Under the pieces are notes generated by a model. It did no database searches. It saw nothing but the letters and a program-made list of their open reading frames with translations, and had not been told where the DNA came from. Below, one piece after another: positions 52,021 through 60,868 of a stretch of DNA of 64,000 bases. The stretch lies in contig JAJPGV010000036.1 of the NCBI GenBank assembly GCA_021325635.1, positions 1 through 64,000 of the forward strand, read 5' to 3'. Positions within the stretch are counted from its first letter, which is position 1. Every line of letters begins with the position of its first letter. The translations under genes were made by a program, and so were the position numbers. The stretch comes from Chloroflexota bacterium. GTDB lineage: Bacteria; Chloroflexota; JAJPGV01.

Positions 52021-53556
52021 TTAGGAGCCGGCTGCATGCAACTGGCGCACGGTGTCGATCGTGTCGGCCTGCTCCGGGCGCTTGTCGGGGCGGTAGCGGA
52101 GCACGCGGGCGAACCTGAGGGCCATCTTTCCCGGGTAACGCGGACTGGCCTGGATGCCGTCGAAGGCGATCTCGACCACAATCTCGGGCCGCAGGTAAAC
52201 CGTCCACGCATCGCGGGAGATTTCGAGCTCGAGGAACCGAGCGGTCTGCCAGGACAGCATCGCGTCGGTCAGGCCTTTGAAGGTCTTGCCCAGCATGACG
52301 AAGCCCCCGCTGACGGCATCACGGGCGCCGAGGTGCAGGTTGGACAGCCAGCCCTGCCGCCGTCCATGCCCCCACTCCGCCGCAAGCACGACCAGGTCCA
52401 GGGTATGGCGCGGCTTGACCTTGATCCAGCCCGCGCCGCGACGGCCGGCGTCGTAAGGCGCAGCGAGCGCCTTCACCAGCACGCCCTCGTGGCCCCGCTG
52501 CACAGCGTCGCTGAAGAAGGCGGTCGCCTTATCGACATCGGCCGTCACTAGGCGCGGCACCCACAGCTCCGGCGGCACAACCTTGGCTATCGCCTCGTAG
52601 CGGTCAGATCCCGGCAGGTCGATGAGATCCTGGCCGTCGAGGTGCAGCACGTCGAAGAAGAACGGCGTGAGCGGCACGGACCGGCGCAAGCGCTCCACGT
52701 CCCCCCTGCTGGCCGCGCGGCTGGCGGTCTCCTGGAAGGGACGCGGCCGGCCATGGGCGCCAAGGGCGATGGCTTCGCCGTCCAGCACGATGGACCGCGC
52801 CGGCAGGGCCAGAGCCGCCTCTGCCACTTCCGGCAGGCGATCGGTGATCTCGTCCAGCGTGCGGGTAAAGATGGCAACGTCGTCGCCCTCGCGATGCACC
52901 TGGATGCGCACACCGTCGAGCTTCCATTCCAGCACCGCGGCACCGCTGCGCAGCAGAGCTTCTTCGACCGAAGGTGCCGACTGAGCCAGCATAGGCTGCA
53001 GCGGGCTGCCCACCCGCAGATGGAAGCGATGCAGCCCTTCGGCGCCGGATCGGAGCGCCTCTTCGGCCACCGCCGGCAGCTGGCCGGCCAGCATCACCGA
53101 CCGGCGCAGGTCGCCGAGCTCCACGCCGGCGGCTTTGGCCACAGCCTCAGCGACGATTGCCGCCAGCGCCCCCTGACGCAGCTCCCCACCTGCCAGCCGG
53201 GCCAGGAACCGCTGCTCCACTTCGGTTGCCCGTCCGAACAGCGCGGCGATCTCGTTGCGCCGCAGCGCTGCCGATCCCGAGCCTGAGGCTTGCTCGATCC
53301 GGGCGAAGGAGGCGTCGACGTCACGCAGGGTCAAAGAGGACTCCCGGGCTGGGGCAGGCAGGCTGCGCAGCGCAGCCCAGCCGACGCCGGGCCGGCGTTG
53401 ACGCAGCTCACCCGAAAGGTAGGCGACCGCGATGGCGGCTTCGTCGGAATCGACCTGGCGAAGGCACGACGCCATGGCATCGATCTTGGCCAAGCGCGAG
53501 GGCGTGGCCGCGACCGTGGCTGACGTTTGCGCGAGCGCTGCCAGGAGCACGGCCAT
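52021..53556 (-). CDS. ATP-dependent DNA ligase (LigB type)
   Basis: A 511-residue ligase with an N-terminal DNA-binding helical domain (to about residue 180). An intact adenylation motif EWKLDGVR follows, with Lys212 as AMP acceptor, then LDGEAIAL, the FFFDVLHLDG region, HEGVLVKALAAPYDAG (motif IV) and WIKVKPRHTLDLVVLAAEWG (motif V). The OB domain ends with LRPEIVVEIAFDGIQASPRYPG. Length and layout match the LigB group of Actinobacteria and archaea. ATG 53556 is chosen at the family N-terminus. It probably seals nicks in repair beside the NAD-dependent LigA. Confidence 0.92.
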   Translation of the reverse strand: MAVLLAALAQTSATVAATPSRLAKIDAMASCLRQVDSDEAAIAVAYLSGELRQRRPGVGWAALRSLPAPARESSLTLRDVDASFARIEQASGSGSAALRRNEIAALFGRATEVEQRFLARLAGGELRQGALAAIVAEAVAKAAGVELGDLRRSVMLAGQLPAVAEEALRSGAEGLHRFHLRVGSPLQPMLAQSAPSVEEALLRSGAAVLEWKLDGVRIQVHREGDDVAIFTRTLDEITDRLPEVAEAALALPARSIVLDGEAIALGAHGRPRPFQETASRAASRGDVERLRRSVPLTPFFFDVLHLDGQDLIDLPGSDRYEAIAKVVPPELWVPRLVTADVDKATAFFSDAVQRGHEGVLVKALAAPYDAGRRGAGWIKVKPRHTLDLVVLAAEWGHGRRQGWLSNLHLGARDAVSGGFVMLGKTFKGLTDAMLSWQTARFLELEISRDAWTVYLRPEIVVEIAFDGIQASPRYPGKMALRFARVLRYRPDKRPEQADTIDTVRQLHAAGS

Positions 53557-53586
53557 AGTGTCGCAGGGGAACCGCGGCGCGCGGAG

Positions 53587-53662
53587 CGGGCCGGGGGCCG
53601 GGGGCCGGAGGCCGGAGGCCAGGGCCAGACCGGGGGACGGGGGACGGGGGACGGGGACCAGA
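53587..53662. repeat. G-rich heptamer arrays (CCGGGGG and GGGGGAC)
   Basis: About five CCGGGGG/CCGGAGG units are followed by three GGGGGAC units and degenerate copies. They lie between the divergent ligase and RidA genes. On the plus strand the runs of five G could form quadruplexes. Confidence 0.9.
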
Positions 53663-53758
53663 CCAGCATGGCGAGCATCGCGGGCTTCCGGTTGCATTGC
53701 GGGCGGCGGCGGGCTCTGGTTTACTTGTGCGGCGACATTGGATCGAGAGAGCGAGGTC

Positions 53759-54157
53759 ATGGCGAACAAGAAGATTTCGTTTTACGTGGGAGAAGATGAG
53801 GGCCAGCGGCATCACGCGCCGGTAGCCGACGGGGTGAAAGCCAACGGGCTGATCTTCCTCGGGGCGCTGCGCGGCGTGGACCCGGCGACACGGAAGGTGC
53901 CCGAGGATACAGAGGTCGAGGCGCGGCGGCTGTTCGAGAACATGCGCGTGGCGCTGGAAGCGGGCGGCGCGACCTTCGCCGACGTGGTCAAGGTGGCCGT
54001 CTACATGACCAATCTGCAGCGTGATCGTCCTATCTTCAACCAGGTGTGGAAGGACTACTTCGGCGACGAGCCTCCGGCGCGCTTTGCCGTGCAGGTCATG
54101 GACATGGGCGGCGAGCCCAGCAAGTTCCTGGCCGACGTGACGGCGGTTCAGCCCTAA
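53759..54157 (+). CDS. RidA/YjgF-family protein
   Basis: A 132-residue trimeric RidA-type protein. It has GLIFLGALRGVDPATRKVPED, ARRLFENMRVALEAGGATFADVVKVAVYM and PPARFAVQV with the arginine that in RidA binds the carboxylate of 2-aminoacrylate. Members deaminate enamine or imine intermediates released by PLP enzymes; the threonine dehydratase and class V aminotransferase in this window could be sources. Its stop codon overlaps that of the convergent exporter gene. Confidence 0.87.
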   Translation: MANKKISFYVGEDEGQRHHAPVADGVKANGLIFLGALRGVDPATRKVPEDTEVEARRLFENMRVALEAGGATFADVVKVAVYMTNLQRDRPIFNQVWKDYFGDEPPARFAVQVMDMGGEPSKFLADVTAVQP

Positions 54158-54966
54158 AGCACACCGCTCAGGAACAGACGCCCGCCAACGAAGGCTAGAG
54201 CGGCGGCGAGCAGGCGGACGATGAGCCGGCTGCTGAGCCGCTGCGAGATACGCGCGCCCAGCTGCGCGCCGGCGATCGTGCCTGCAGCGACCGCCAATGT
54301 GGCCACCTCCACGCCCCGGAAGTCCCCCTGCACGAGGTGCGTCGCCGTGGCGCTCAGCGAGGTGAACAGCAGGACGAAGGTCGACGTCGCCGTAGCCACC
54401 GCGGGCGGGAACGACAGGAACGTCACCATCACCGGCACGAGCATGACGCCGCCCCCCACGCCCAGCAGAGCGGCCAGAAAGCCGATGATGAAGCTTGCCC
54501 CCAGTGCCAGGATGAGGTTGTAACTCCACTCATAGGTATTGCCGCGGGCATCAGTCAGGCGGCGGTGGAACCTCGCGCCGCTGCGCACAGTCCGGCGCTG
54601 GATTCCGGGGCGAATCCAGACGAAGATCGCGACCAGGACCAGAAAGGCGCCGAACATGAGCTGGAATGGCCGGCGAGGCACGAAACCAACCAAAATGGCT
54701 CCCAGCGCAGACGTGGGAACGGTGGCCGCGGCCAGCAGCAGCCCGGTCTTGAAGTCCACCCGGTGCTGGCGCGCGTACGCGGCCGAGCCGGACATGCTGT
54801 TGAAGAACACGGAGCCGAGGGAGATGGTCGTGATGCCGGCGGCTGACAGGTCGGGCCGCGTGAGCAGCAGCAGAGGGACGAGGATGAAGCCGCCGCCAGC
54901 GCCGACGATTGTCCCGTACATACCGGCCACCAGGCCCGCCAGAGCGAGCCCGAGAGTGGTTAGCAT
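54154..54966 (-). CDS. TauE/SafE-family sulfite/organic-acid exporter
   Basis: A 270-residue membrane protein with eight helices and the two related halves of the family (AGLVAGMYGTIVGAGGGFILVP and IGFLAALLGVGGGVMLVPVMV). TauE/SafE proteins export sulfite, sulfoacetate or similar anions. With TauA/SsuC-like transport genes nearby, use of sulfonates is possible but not shown. It is the distal gene of the minus-strand UbiD series, separated by a hairpin. Confidence 0.85.
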   Translation of the reverse strand: MLTTLGLALAGLVAGMYGTIVGAGGGFILVPLLLLTRPDLSAAGITTISLGSVFFNSMSGSAAYARQHRVDFKTGLLLAAATVPTSALGAILVGFVPRRPFQLMFGAFLVLVAIFVWIRPGIQRRTVRSGARFHRRLTDARGNTYEWSYNLILALGASFIIGFLAALLGVGGGVMLVPVMVTFLSFPPAVATATSTFVLLFTSLSATATHLVQGDFRGVEVATLAVAAGTIAGAQLGARISQRLSSRLIVRLLAAALAFVGGRLFLSGVL

Positions 54967-55140
54967 GATGCTTCCTCAGCTGGCGACTCCTTCACCGCCT
55001 GCGGTACGAAACCGGCTCTCCGCCAGCCCTGCCAAACGGGGCGCAAGGGGGCCCTGCAGCCTGCAGTGCGGGGCCTTGTGTTCCGTTCGGCGGGTGGCGA
55101 GCGGTGGAGCTCACCGGACGGGATTGCCCGAGAGAACAGG

Positions 55141-55164
55141 AAGCGGGGCCTCACGGCCCCGCTT
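55141..55164. terminator. hairpin after the UbiD operon
   Basis: AAGCGGGGCC at 55141-55150 pairs perfectly with GGCCCCGCTT at 55155-55164 around TCAC. It lies in the 299-bp gap between the UbiD gene at 55266 and the exporter gene. The minus-strand tail CCTGTTCTCTC is pyrimidine-rich rather than a T-run. Confidence 0.5.
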
Positions 55165-55265
55165 GACGATGACGACCTACCGTGCGCCGCGCAGACGCCT
55201 GCGCCGGCAGCACGCGGGCGTCGGGGCTTGCCGGGTGGGTGGCAGGCCCCGATGCCAGTCAGGCT

Positions 55266-56747
55266 CTAGTGCCCTTCCAGCAGATAGCCCCAGCGCTTAT
55301 GGGCCGCTTCGCGCACTTCGCGCGGCGGCAGGTTCACCATGGGGAACTGGTCCTTCCACTCCCACGGCCGGCAGGCATCGATCAACCCGCGCGAGCTGGT
55401 GAAATCGCCGTTCTTGCGCTGCTCCGGCGTGATGCGCGGGTCGAGCGGCGTGCTCCAGGCGCGGTGCACGACGTCGATTGAGGTTGCGGGATCGGCCCGC
55501 GTGCACAGCACCCACATCACCTCTTCCAGGTTGGTGGGATCCACGTCGTCGTCGACGACCACCACCCAGCGGCCGGCATAGGCGCCGGCATGGCACTGCG
55601 AAGCAATGTGCAGGACCTGGCGGGCATGGCCCGGATAGCGCTGCTTGATGGCCACCACGGTGAACAGCCGCGCGCCGCCGACCTCGTGCTGCCAGGCGCC
55701 GACGACGTCGGGCACGCCGGCCTTCTCCAGGTCATCCTGGAGGATGGCGGAGCGCATGACCGCGCGATAGCGCGAGATCTCGTCCGGCGGCTGGCCCGGA
55801 GGCGAGCCGACCAGGATGGCGTCGTTGCGGTAATAGAGCGCCTCGACCTTGAGGACCGGCTCGTCGCGGTGAGAAGAAGCGTAGTAGCCGGTCCATTCGC
55901 CGAATGGCCCCTCGTTCAGCATGGTGTCGCGAGTGGCGAAGCCCTCGATGACGATCTCGGCGTCGGCCGGGATGGGCAGGCCGGTCACCGGCCCGCGGAT
56001 CACCTTGACCGCCTCACCGCGGACGCCACCGACCCAGTCGTACTCGCACATGCCGTAGGGGATCTCGGTGCACGAGGCCAGGAACTGCAGCGGGTCGCTG
56101 CCGAAGACCATGGCCACCGGGCAGGGCTCGTTGCGGTCGAAGTACTTCTGCCGCTGGATGCGGCCGTGCTTGCCTGGCGAGATGTAGTAGCCCACGTGGT
56201 TGCGGTCGTGCAGCATGACACGATAGGTGCCCAGGTTAATCCAGCCCTCATCGGGATCGCGCGTCACGTCGAATGAGCCGGTGCCGATGTAGCGCCCGCC
56301 ATCGTTCGGGTGCCACTTGGGCGTGGGGAAGATGGTCAGGTCCACGTCGTCGCCGCGGCGGACGTTCTCGAACACCGGACCGTCGTTGACCTCGATCGCC
56401 GGGATGGGCTTGAAGCTCTTGAGCTTGGCGCGCCAGGCATTGGACAGGGCCACCTTCGACAGCCCGAGCGGCAGCCCCAGTGACAGGGCGATGCGGTCGG
56501 TCGCGCCCAGACTGTTCACCAGCACGCGGAAGTTGGGATCGTAGCCCGGCACCTGGTCGAACAGCGCAGTGGGAGCGTCCGCCGTGTGCTGCAGCAGGTC
56601 GGTGGCGGCGCCGATCTCCTCCTCAGCGTTTGCGCCGTGCACGCGGCGCAGGTGGCCCAGCCGCTCGACCTCTTCGAGCCAGCTTCTCAGGCCGTCGAAA
56701 CGGGACGACGTCCCCGTCTGTCCGGGTCGTTCAATGGCGATCGCCAT
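55266..56747 (-). CDS. UbiD-family prFMN-dependent decarboxylase
   Basis: A 493-residue UbiD protein. The catalytic set is complete: Arg176 in NLGTYRVML and both glutamates in EGPFGEWTGYY (residues 279-284). The metal/prFMN-phosphate region GSFDVTRDPDEG and the ISPGKHGRI loop are intact. The family (de)carboxylates aromatic, heteroaromatic or enoic acids. It needs prFMN made by UbiX, which is not in the window. It shares a minus-strand operon with another UbiD (40-nt gap) and an SsuC-type permease. Confidence 0.92.
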   Translation of the reverse strand: MAIAIERPGQTGTSSRFDGLRSWLEEVERLGHLRRVHGANAEEEIGAATDLLQHTADAPTALFDQVPGYDPNFRVLVNSLGATDRIALSLGLPLGLSKVALSNAWRAKLKSFKPIPAIEVNDGPVFENVRRGDDVDLTIFPTPKWHPNDGGRYIGTGSFDVTRDPDEGWINLGTYRVMLHDRNHVGYYISPGKHGRIQRQKYFDRNEPCPVAMVFGSDPLQFLASCTEIPYGMCEYDWVGGVRGEAVKVIRGPVTGLPIPADAEIVIEGFATRDTMLNEGPFGEWTGYYASSHRDEPVLKVEALYYRNDAILVGSPPGQPPDEISRYRAVMRSAILQDDLEKAGVPDVVGAWQHEVGGARLFTVVAIKQRYPGHARQVLHIASQCHAGAYAGRWVVVVDDDVDPTNLEEVMWVLCTRADPATSIDVVHRAWSTPLDPRITPEQRKNGDFTSSRGLIDACRPWEWKDQFPMVNLPPREVREAAHKRWGYLLEGH

Positions 56748-56787
56748 ACGGCATGGTCTCCTCTGGACTTTAGATGTTCGATTTACC

Positions 56788-58239
56788 TTACGAGATCAGG
56801 AAGCCCCACTTATCGTAGGCCTTCTTGAGCCACTCGGGCGAGGGCTTGCCGGAACGCGGGAATTCGTCCTTCCATTCCCACGGCTTGCACGCGTCAATAA
56901 TCGCACGGGAATTGTGTCCCCGTTTCGATGGATGGATCACCGGGTCGAGCGCCCCGCTCCAGGCGCGTTTGATGATGTCGATGTCCTGCTCCGGGTCCGA
57001 GCGCGTGCACAGCGCCCACATCACCTGGTCGAGGTCAGTCACGTCGATGTCGTCGTCGACCACGATCACGTAGCGGCCGAGATAGGCGCCGGCGTGGCAC
57101 ATGGCGGCAATATGGCCGGCCTGGCGGGCATGGCCCGGATAGCGCTGCTTGATGCTCACGGCCAGCAGCAGACGCGAACCGCCGACGACGTGGCACCAGG
57201 CGCCGGTAACGTCCGGCACGCCGGCCTTCTCGATGTCCTCGCGCAGCAAGCCGGAGCGCATGAACGCCCGGAAATAAGACTGCTCGTCAGGCGGGACGTT
57301 GGGCGGCGAGCCGAAGATGATGGGATCGTTGCGATGGTAGATGGCTTCGATGTCGAACACGGGCTCGTCGCGCATCTCGCTGGCGTAGTAGCCGGTCCAC
57401 TCCCCAAACGGTCCCTCCGGCAGCTTACCTTTGTCAGTAGCGAAGCCGGCTAGGACGATCTCCGCGTTGGCCGGGATCGGCAGGCCCGTGATCGGCTCCC
57501 GGATGACCTCGTACGGGACCCCGCGGAAGCCGGCCGCCCAGGCGTACTCGGACTGCTCGATCGGCACCTCGGTGCAGCTGGCCAGGAACAGCAGCGGATC
57601 CTCGCCGACCACCACGCACAGGGGGCATTTTTCGCCGCGCGAGAAGTACTTCTCACGCGCGATGCGGCCGTGCTTTCCGGGCGAGATGTAGAAGCCGGCC
57701 TGCCTCTCGTTGTGCACCATCACCCGATACGTGCCGAGGTTGATGTGCCCGCTATCCGGATCGCGGGTGATGTCCATCGAGCCGGTGCCGATGTAGCGGC
57801 CGCCGTCGTTCTCGTGCCACTTGGGCGTGGGAAACTTCAGCAGGTTCACCTGATCGCCGGTCTGCACGTTCTCCATGACCGGCCCGGTGCCAACCTCGAC
57901 CGGCTCAATAGGCTGGTGGGTGCGCAGCTTGTGGCGCCACTCCTCGACCATCTCCAGCTTGGTGGCGTTGACGTCGAGGCCCAGCGTGTAGGCGATGCGC
58001 TTCATGCTGCTGAAGGCGCTCACGTTGACCCGATAGCCCTTGGGAAAGCCAGGGATCTCGTCGAACAGCACGCTGGGCCCGCGCTCGAGGTTGTGCTGCA
58101 GGATCTCGGTCACCATGCCGATGTCCTCCTGCCAGCTCGCCCCTCGAACGGCGCGAAGCTCGCCCAGAGCCTCGATCCCGTCCAGCCAGTCTCGCAGGTC
58201 GGTATAAGCCAGGTTGCCCCGGACGCGCTCCATTACCAC
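56788..58239 (-). CDS. UbiD-family prFMN-dependent decarboxylase
   Basis: About 483 residues, closely similar in layout to the neighbouring UbiD: NLGTYRVMVHNERQAGFYIS, PEGPFGEWTGYYAS and the C-terminal WCHVVGGSRLLLAVSIKQRY. All three ERE-triad residues are present. Possible starts are TTG 58260, GTG 58239 and ATG 58233; GGAG lies 8 nt before GTG 58239. It sits between the permease and the second UbiD gene, so the pair may act on related substrates or form a hetero-complex. Confidence 0.9.
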   Translation of the reverse strand: MVMERVRGNLAYTDLRDWLDGIEALGELRAVRGASWQEDIGMVTEILQHNLERGPSVLFDEIPGFPKGYRVNVSAFSSMKRIAYTLGLDVNATKLEMVEEWRHKLRTHQPIEPVEVGTGPVMENVQTGDQVNLLKFPTPKWHENDGGRYIGTGSMDITRDPDSGHINLGTYRVMVHNERQAGFYISPGKHGRIAREKYFSRGEKCPLCVVVGEDPLLFLASCTEVPIEQSEYAWAAGFRGVPYEVIREPITGLPIPANAEIVLAGFATDKGKLPEGPFGEWTGYYASEMRDEPVFDIEAIYHRNDPIIFGSPPNVPPDEQSYFRAFMRSGLLREDIEKAGVPDVTGAWCHVVGGSRLLLAVSIKQRYPGHARQAGHIAAMCHAGAYLGRYVIVVDDDIDVTDLDQVMWALCTRSDPEQDIDIIKRAWSGALDPVIHPSKRGHNSRAIIDACKPWEWKDEFPRSGKPSPEWLKKAYDKWGFLIS

Positions 58240-58334
58240 GTGCCAATCTCCAGACACCAAGAAGTGCGGCGGCAGAAGGTCCCTGTTACAGGGCCAATCG
58301 CCGGCCGCACCCCTAGCCTAGCTCAGGTCGAATC

Positions 58335-59180
58335 TCAGGATACGCGCTGTGGGCGCCAGGACTGGAAGTGGTCCTCGATCTTCTTGAACAGCGCGGTGAT
58401 GAGCATGCCGGCCACGGCGATAATCGTCACGCCCACGAACACCTTGTCGGTCTGGAAGGTGTTGCCCGCCACGGCGATGAGATAGCCGACACCCGCCGTG
58501 GCTGCGTAGAGCTCGCCCACGACCACGCCGACCAGGGCATGACCCAGGCCAAGGCGGATACCGCTCAGCAGGAACGGCACGGAGCCGGGGAGGGCGATCG
58601 TCTTGAATATCTGCATGTCCGTGGCGCCAAAGGAACGCGCGGCTTTCAACAGCGACTCATCGAGGTTCTTCATACCGGTGATGGTGCTGATCAGGATGGC
58701 GAAGATAGCGCCCAGGTACACGACGGCGATCTTGGAGTTGATGCCGATGCCCAGCCAGATGATCATCAGGGGCAGCAGGGCGACGCGAGGAGTCGCGTAG
58801 AAGAAGTTCACGAACGGGTCGAGCACGGCCTCGATGGGTTTGTACCAGCCCATGAGCATGCCGGCGGGGATGCCGACCAGGATGGCCAGCCCGAAGCCAT
58901 ACAGGAACTCCTGGCCGCTGACCACGATGTCGTGGCCGAGCTCGCCGCCGGCGATCAGCTTCGCGTAAGCATTGATCACACGGCTGGGCGAACTGGTGAA
59001 CAGCGGGTTGATGGCGCCGCTGGTCCCGGCCCACTCCCACAGCGCCAGGAAGATGATCACAGCCGATCCACCCAGGATCCAGTTGTAATACTGCCTGTAG
59101 AATTTCAAGAGGACGTTGGGTTCCTTGAGCTCAAGGTCCTCAGACGCGTAGATATTCTCGTCGAGCGCCCTTACAGCCAT
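58335..59180 (-). CDS. ABC transporter permease, NitT/TauT (SsuC) type
   Basis: A 281-residue permease with six predicted helices, the coupling loop AARSFGATDMQIFKTIALPGSVPFLLSG and the signature VVVGELYAATAGVGYLIAVAG. It is a clear paralogue of the permease at 48481. It is first in the operon with two UbiD genes, arguing that the transported compound is a UbiD substrate or product. It has a good promoter with an operator palindrome upstream and no ATPase or binding protein beside it. Confidence 0.88.
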   Translation of the reverse strand: MAVRALDENIYASEDLELKEPNVLLKFYRQYYNWILGGSAVIIFLALWEWAGTSGAINPLFTSSPSRVINAYAKLIAGGELGHDIVVSGQEFLYGFGLAILVGIPAGMLMGWYKPIEAVLDPFVNFFYATPRVALLPLMIIWLGIGINSKIAVVYLGAIFAILISTITGMKNLDESLLKAARSFGATDMQIFKTIALPGSVPFLLSGIRLGLGHALVGVVVGELYAATAGVGYLIAVAGNTFQTDKVFVGVTIIAVAGMLITALFKKIEDHFQSWRPQRVS

Positions 59181-59233
59181 TTCGTTCTTGCCCTTCTCTC
59201 CCTCAAACTTGACCCCAGCCGCACGGTGCGTGA

Positions 59234-59264
59234 ATTATAAAGATCGTACGTTGCAGCGCAACGT
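59234..59264 (-). promoter_or_regulatory. promoter of the permease-UbiD operon with overlapping operator palindrome
   Basis: On the minus strand a perfect TATAAT (59239-59234) follows TTGCGC (59261-59256) by 16 nt. The -35 lies inside the palindrome ACGTTGC-AGC-GCAACGT at 59248-59264 with perfect 7-bp arms. A regulator bound there would block or recruit polymerase, and could also affect the divergent UbiD gene at 59318. Confidence 0.65.
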
Positions 59265-59317
59265 CTAGTTTCGCAATCTTCAAACCCCTCGAATCCTGGC
59301 TTCTGGAGAGGTAATAC

Positions 59318-60868
59318 ATGGCCCTAACTTCGGATGCGGCGTCTTCCGCCGGACTTGGTGCAGGCGTGAGGCGCGTTCCGCTCAATAACTATGACTCGCC
59401 GCAGCTGCAGCGGGATCAACTGGTAGCGGAGGTGCGTGCCGGCCGTCCGCATGAGGACCTGCGCGACTGGCTGCAGATGATCGACGCCATCGGCGAATTG
59501 CGCGTCCTCGACGGCGTGGACTGGGAAGAAAACATTGGCCGCATCACCGAGATGCTGCACCACACCGACAGCGCACCTGCCGTCCTGTTCGACAACGTTC
59601 CGGGCTATCCGGCCGGCCACCGCCTGCTGGTGAACGCCCAGGGCGAGCGGCCCCGGCTGGCGGCCACCCTCGGCCTGCCCTCGAACATCGGCGTGTGGGA
59701 GTTGATGGACGAGTGGGAGCGGCGCATGGACAACGTCAAGCCCCTGCCACCCAACTTCGTCACCTCCGGGCCGATTACCGAGAACGTGATCGAGGGCGAC
59801 GCCATCGACATGTTTGCCTTCCCGACTCCAAAATGGCATGAGGACGACGGCGGACGGTACATCGGGACCGGCGACAACGTGATCACGCGCGACCCCGAGG
59901 ACGACTCGATCAACGTCGGCACCTACCGCGTGATGATCATGGACAAGAACCACACCGGCCTGTACATCTCGCCCGGCAAGGGCGGTCGCATCCATCGCGA
60001 CAAGTTCTTCGCCAAGGGCGAGGACATGCCGGCGGTGGTCGTGCTGGGCGCCGACCCTTACCTGTTCCTGGCCTCCTGCCTGGAGATCCGCCCCGGCTTG
60101 AGCGAGCTTGACTGGGTGGGCGGCATGCGCGAGAAGCCGCTGGAGTGCATCCGCGGCAAGTACACCAACCTTCCCATTCCCGCCCGGGCGGAGATCGCCA
60201 TCGAGGGCTTCCTGAAGCACGACGAGAAGCGCATGGAGGGCCCGTTTGGGGAATGGACTGGCTACTACGCCTCAGCCAGCCGCGAAGAGCCGGTGTTCGA
60301 GGTGAAGGCCATTTACTACCGCAACAACCCCATCATCCTGGGCGTCCCGCCCGAGAAGCCGCCATACGAGGCGCACCGCTTCCGCCAGTACCTGCGCAGC
60401 GCTAACCTGCGGCGCGAGCTGCGGCTCGCCGGGGTGCCCGACGTGACGGCAGCCTGGTGCCACGGTGTGGGCGGCTGCCGTTTATTCAACGTGGTGGCCA
60501 TCAAGCAGCGCTACCCGGGCCACGCCCGACAGGCCGGCCACGTGGCGGCGATGTGCCGCACCGGCGCTTACCTGGGAAGGATCACGGTCGTGGTGGACGA
60601 GGACATTGACGTGTCTGACCTCAACGAGGTCATCTGGGCCGTCTCCACTCGGTCGGATCCGGAGCGCTCGTTCGACATCATCAAGCGGGCGTGGAGCGGG
60701 CCGCTGGACCCAGCCATCCGCACCGTGGACAAGGGCCACAACTCTCGCGTGATCATCGACGCCTGCCGCCCATGGGAGTGGAAGGAGCAGTTCCCGCCCG
60801 CCATCGGGCCATCCCCGGAAGAGAAGCGCATCACCCGCGACCGCTGGAGCTGGATTCTCAATAGTTGA
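59318..60868 (+). CDS. UbiD-family prFMN-dependent decarboxylase
   Basis: A 516-residue UbiD protein with a 60-residue N-terminal extension (DAASSAGLGAGVRRVPLNNY) before the conserved LRDWLQMIDAIGELRVLDG. The Arg in NVGTYRVMIMD and both glutamates in MEGPFGEWTGYY are present. It lies divergent from the permease-UbiD-UbiD operon, sharing its 137-bp regulatory region. Start ATG 59318 follows GGAGAGG. A heptamer array begins inside its stop codon region. Confidence 0.92.
   Translation: MALTSDAASSAGLGAGVRRVPLNNYDSPQLQRDQLVAEVRAGRPHEDLRDWLQMIDAIGELRVLDGVDWEENIGRITEMLHHTDSAPAVLFDNVPGYPAGHRLLVNAQGERPRLAATLGLPSNIGVWELMDEWERRMDNVKPLPPNFVTSGPITENVIEGDAIDMFAFPTPKWHEDDGGRYIGTGDNVITRDPEDDSINVGTYRVMIMDKNHTGLYISPGKGGRIHRDKFFAKGEDMPAVVVLGADPYLFLASCLEIRPGLSELDWVGGMREKPLECIRGKYTNLPIPARAEIAIEGFLKHDEKRMEGPFGEWTGYYASASREEPVFEVKAIYYRNNPIILGVPPEKPPYEAHRFRQYLRSANLRRELRLAGVPDVTAAWCHGVGGCRLFNVVAIKQRYPGHARQAGHVAAMCRTGAYLGRITVVVDEDIDVSDLNEVIWAVSTRSDPERSFDIIKRAWSGPLDPAIRTVDKGHNSRVIIDACRPWEWKEQFPPAIGPSPEEKRITRDRWSWILNS

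Noticed and set aside
51740-52207. Upstream extension of the antitoxin frame
   Set aside because: It crosses the operator palindrome and the 3' end of the ligase gene and has no conserved character.
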